64,000 bases of DNA from the NCBI GenBank assembly GCA_000149265.1, contig CH003282.1, forward strand, positions 369,747-433,746, written 5' to 3'. Positions 63,624 through 64,000 of the stretch are shown piece by piece (positions within the stretch are counted from its first letter, which is position 1; every line of letters begins with the position of its first letter). Position numbers and translations under genes: made by a program. The notes beneath the pieces were generated by a model that was not told where the DNA came from, did no database searches, and worked only from the letters and a program-made list of their open reading frames with translations. Origin of the DNA: Ciona savignyi (taxonomy: Eukaryota > Chordata > Ascidiacea > Phlebobranchia > Cionidae).

Positions 63624-64000
63624 CTGTAAATACAAATTCACCCCAGCATGACACATTGTAAAGATATTCACATGCTGGTATTAGTTAAACATACTATAGA
63701 CAGAATCTAAATCCATGATTTGAATCAGATTGAATTTGATTCTAAATCTTAAAATTCATTTGCTGAGTACTGGGAAAAAAAGTTGGATTTGAAATAAAAT
63801 TTATGGTAACTCTTATTCTAACCCAGAATAAAAATTGTCATCATCTATAAGCAAAGTGCAAGAAAGGTATTTTTATAGAAGGGAGCAGTCAGCCATTATT
63901 TTTTGCTGATTAAACAACTTTCGTTATATCCTTTTAATTCATTTTTAAAAGGCCAGATTAAAAATTAAGATTAAAACAATTAAAAGTCTGATCAAATTTG
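63624..64000. other. Right edge, intron of DRAM
   Basis: AT-rich sequence with no recognised exon. The missing N-terminal coding exon should lie beyond the window. Confidence 0.4.

Overview
The window is AT-rich, intron-rich animal DNA with compact genes. The genes recognised (MDN1, an NXPE-family protein, a short-prodomain caspase, CUL5, DRAM), the many small DNA transposons and a tRNA-derived SINE with a TATCC-type tail fit an invertebrate chordate. My best inference is a sea squirt of the genus Ciona, but nothing here proves the species. Gene models were built by hand from homology, GT/AG splice sites and codon phase; they rest on reading alone and on no search.

Layout from left to right. 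0.4-2.2 kb (-): 5' end of the midasin gene MDN1, five coding exons, the rest lying off the left edge. 2.3-9.3 kb: no gene; holds two hAT-type MITEs and a ~336-bp satellite array of about six units. 9.4-12.3 kb (+): complete three-exon NXPE/PC-esterase gene. 14.3-14.7 kb (-): single-exon death-domain protein. 15.3-17.1 kb: MITEs and a SINE. 18.0-20.9 kb: a Kolobok-type DNA transposon with TTAA target sites and ~580-bp inverted repeats, carrying convergent THAP and cysteine-cluster ORFs and a nested hAT element. 21.5-24.9 kb (-): executioner-type caspase, last exon not found. 24.9-30.0 kb: gene-poor. 30.0-33.8 kb (+): five-exon, 218-residue acidic protein that I do not recognise. 34.9-45.5 kb (-): CUL5, essentially complete, with a Tigger/pogo-like MITE in an intron. 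48.6-57.3 kb (+): 17-exon secreted protein of 673 residues that joins an unrecognised N-terminal region, a C-type lectin domain and a trypsin-like protease. 58.8-60.6 kb (+): two-exon, 214-residue basic protein, unrecognised. 60.9-63.6 kb (-): DRAM-family membrane protein whose N-terminus lies off the right edge.

The genes do not form an operon or an obvious pathway; most are isolated housekeeping or signalling genes. Two themes recur. Cell-death and turnover genes are frequent (death-domain protein, caspase, CUL5 scaffold, DRAM). The most novel-looking protein is the lectin-protease, which has a likely proprotein cleavage site and an intact trypsin triad and may act in innate immunity or the extracellular matrix. 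Perfect TGACGTCA palindromes occur eight times, four of them around the acidic-protein gene.
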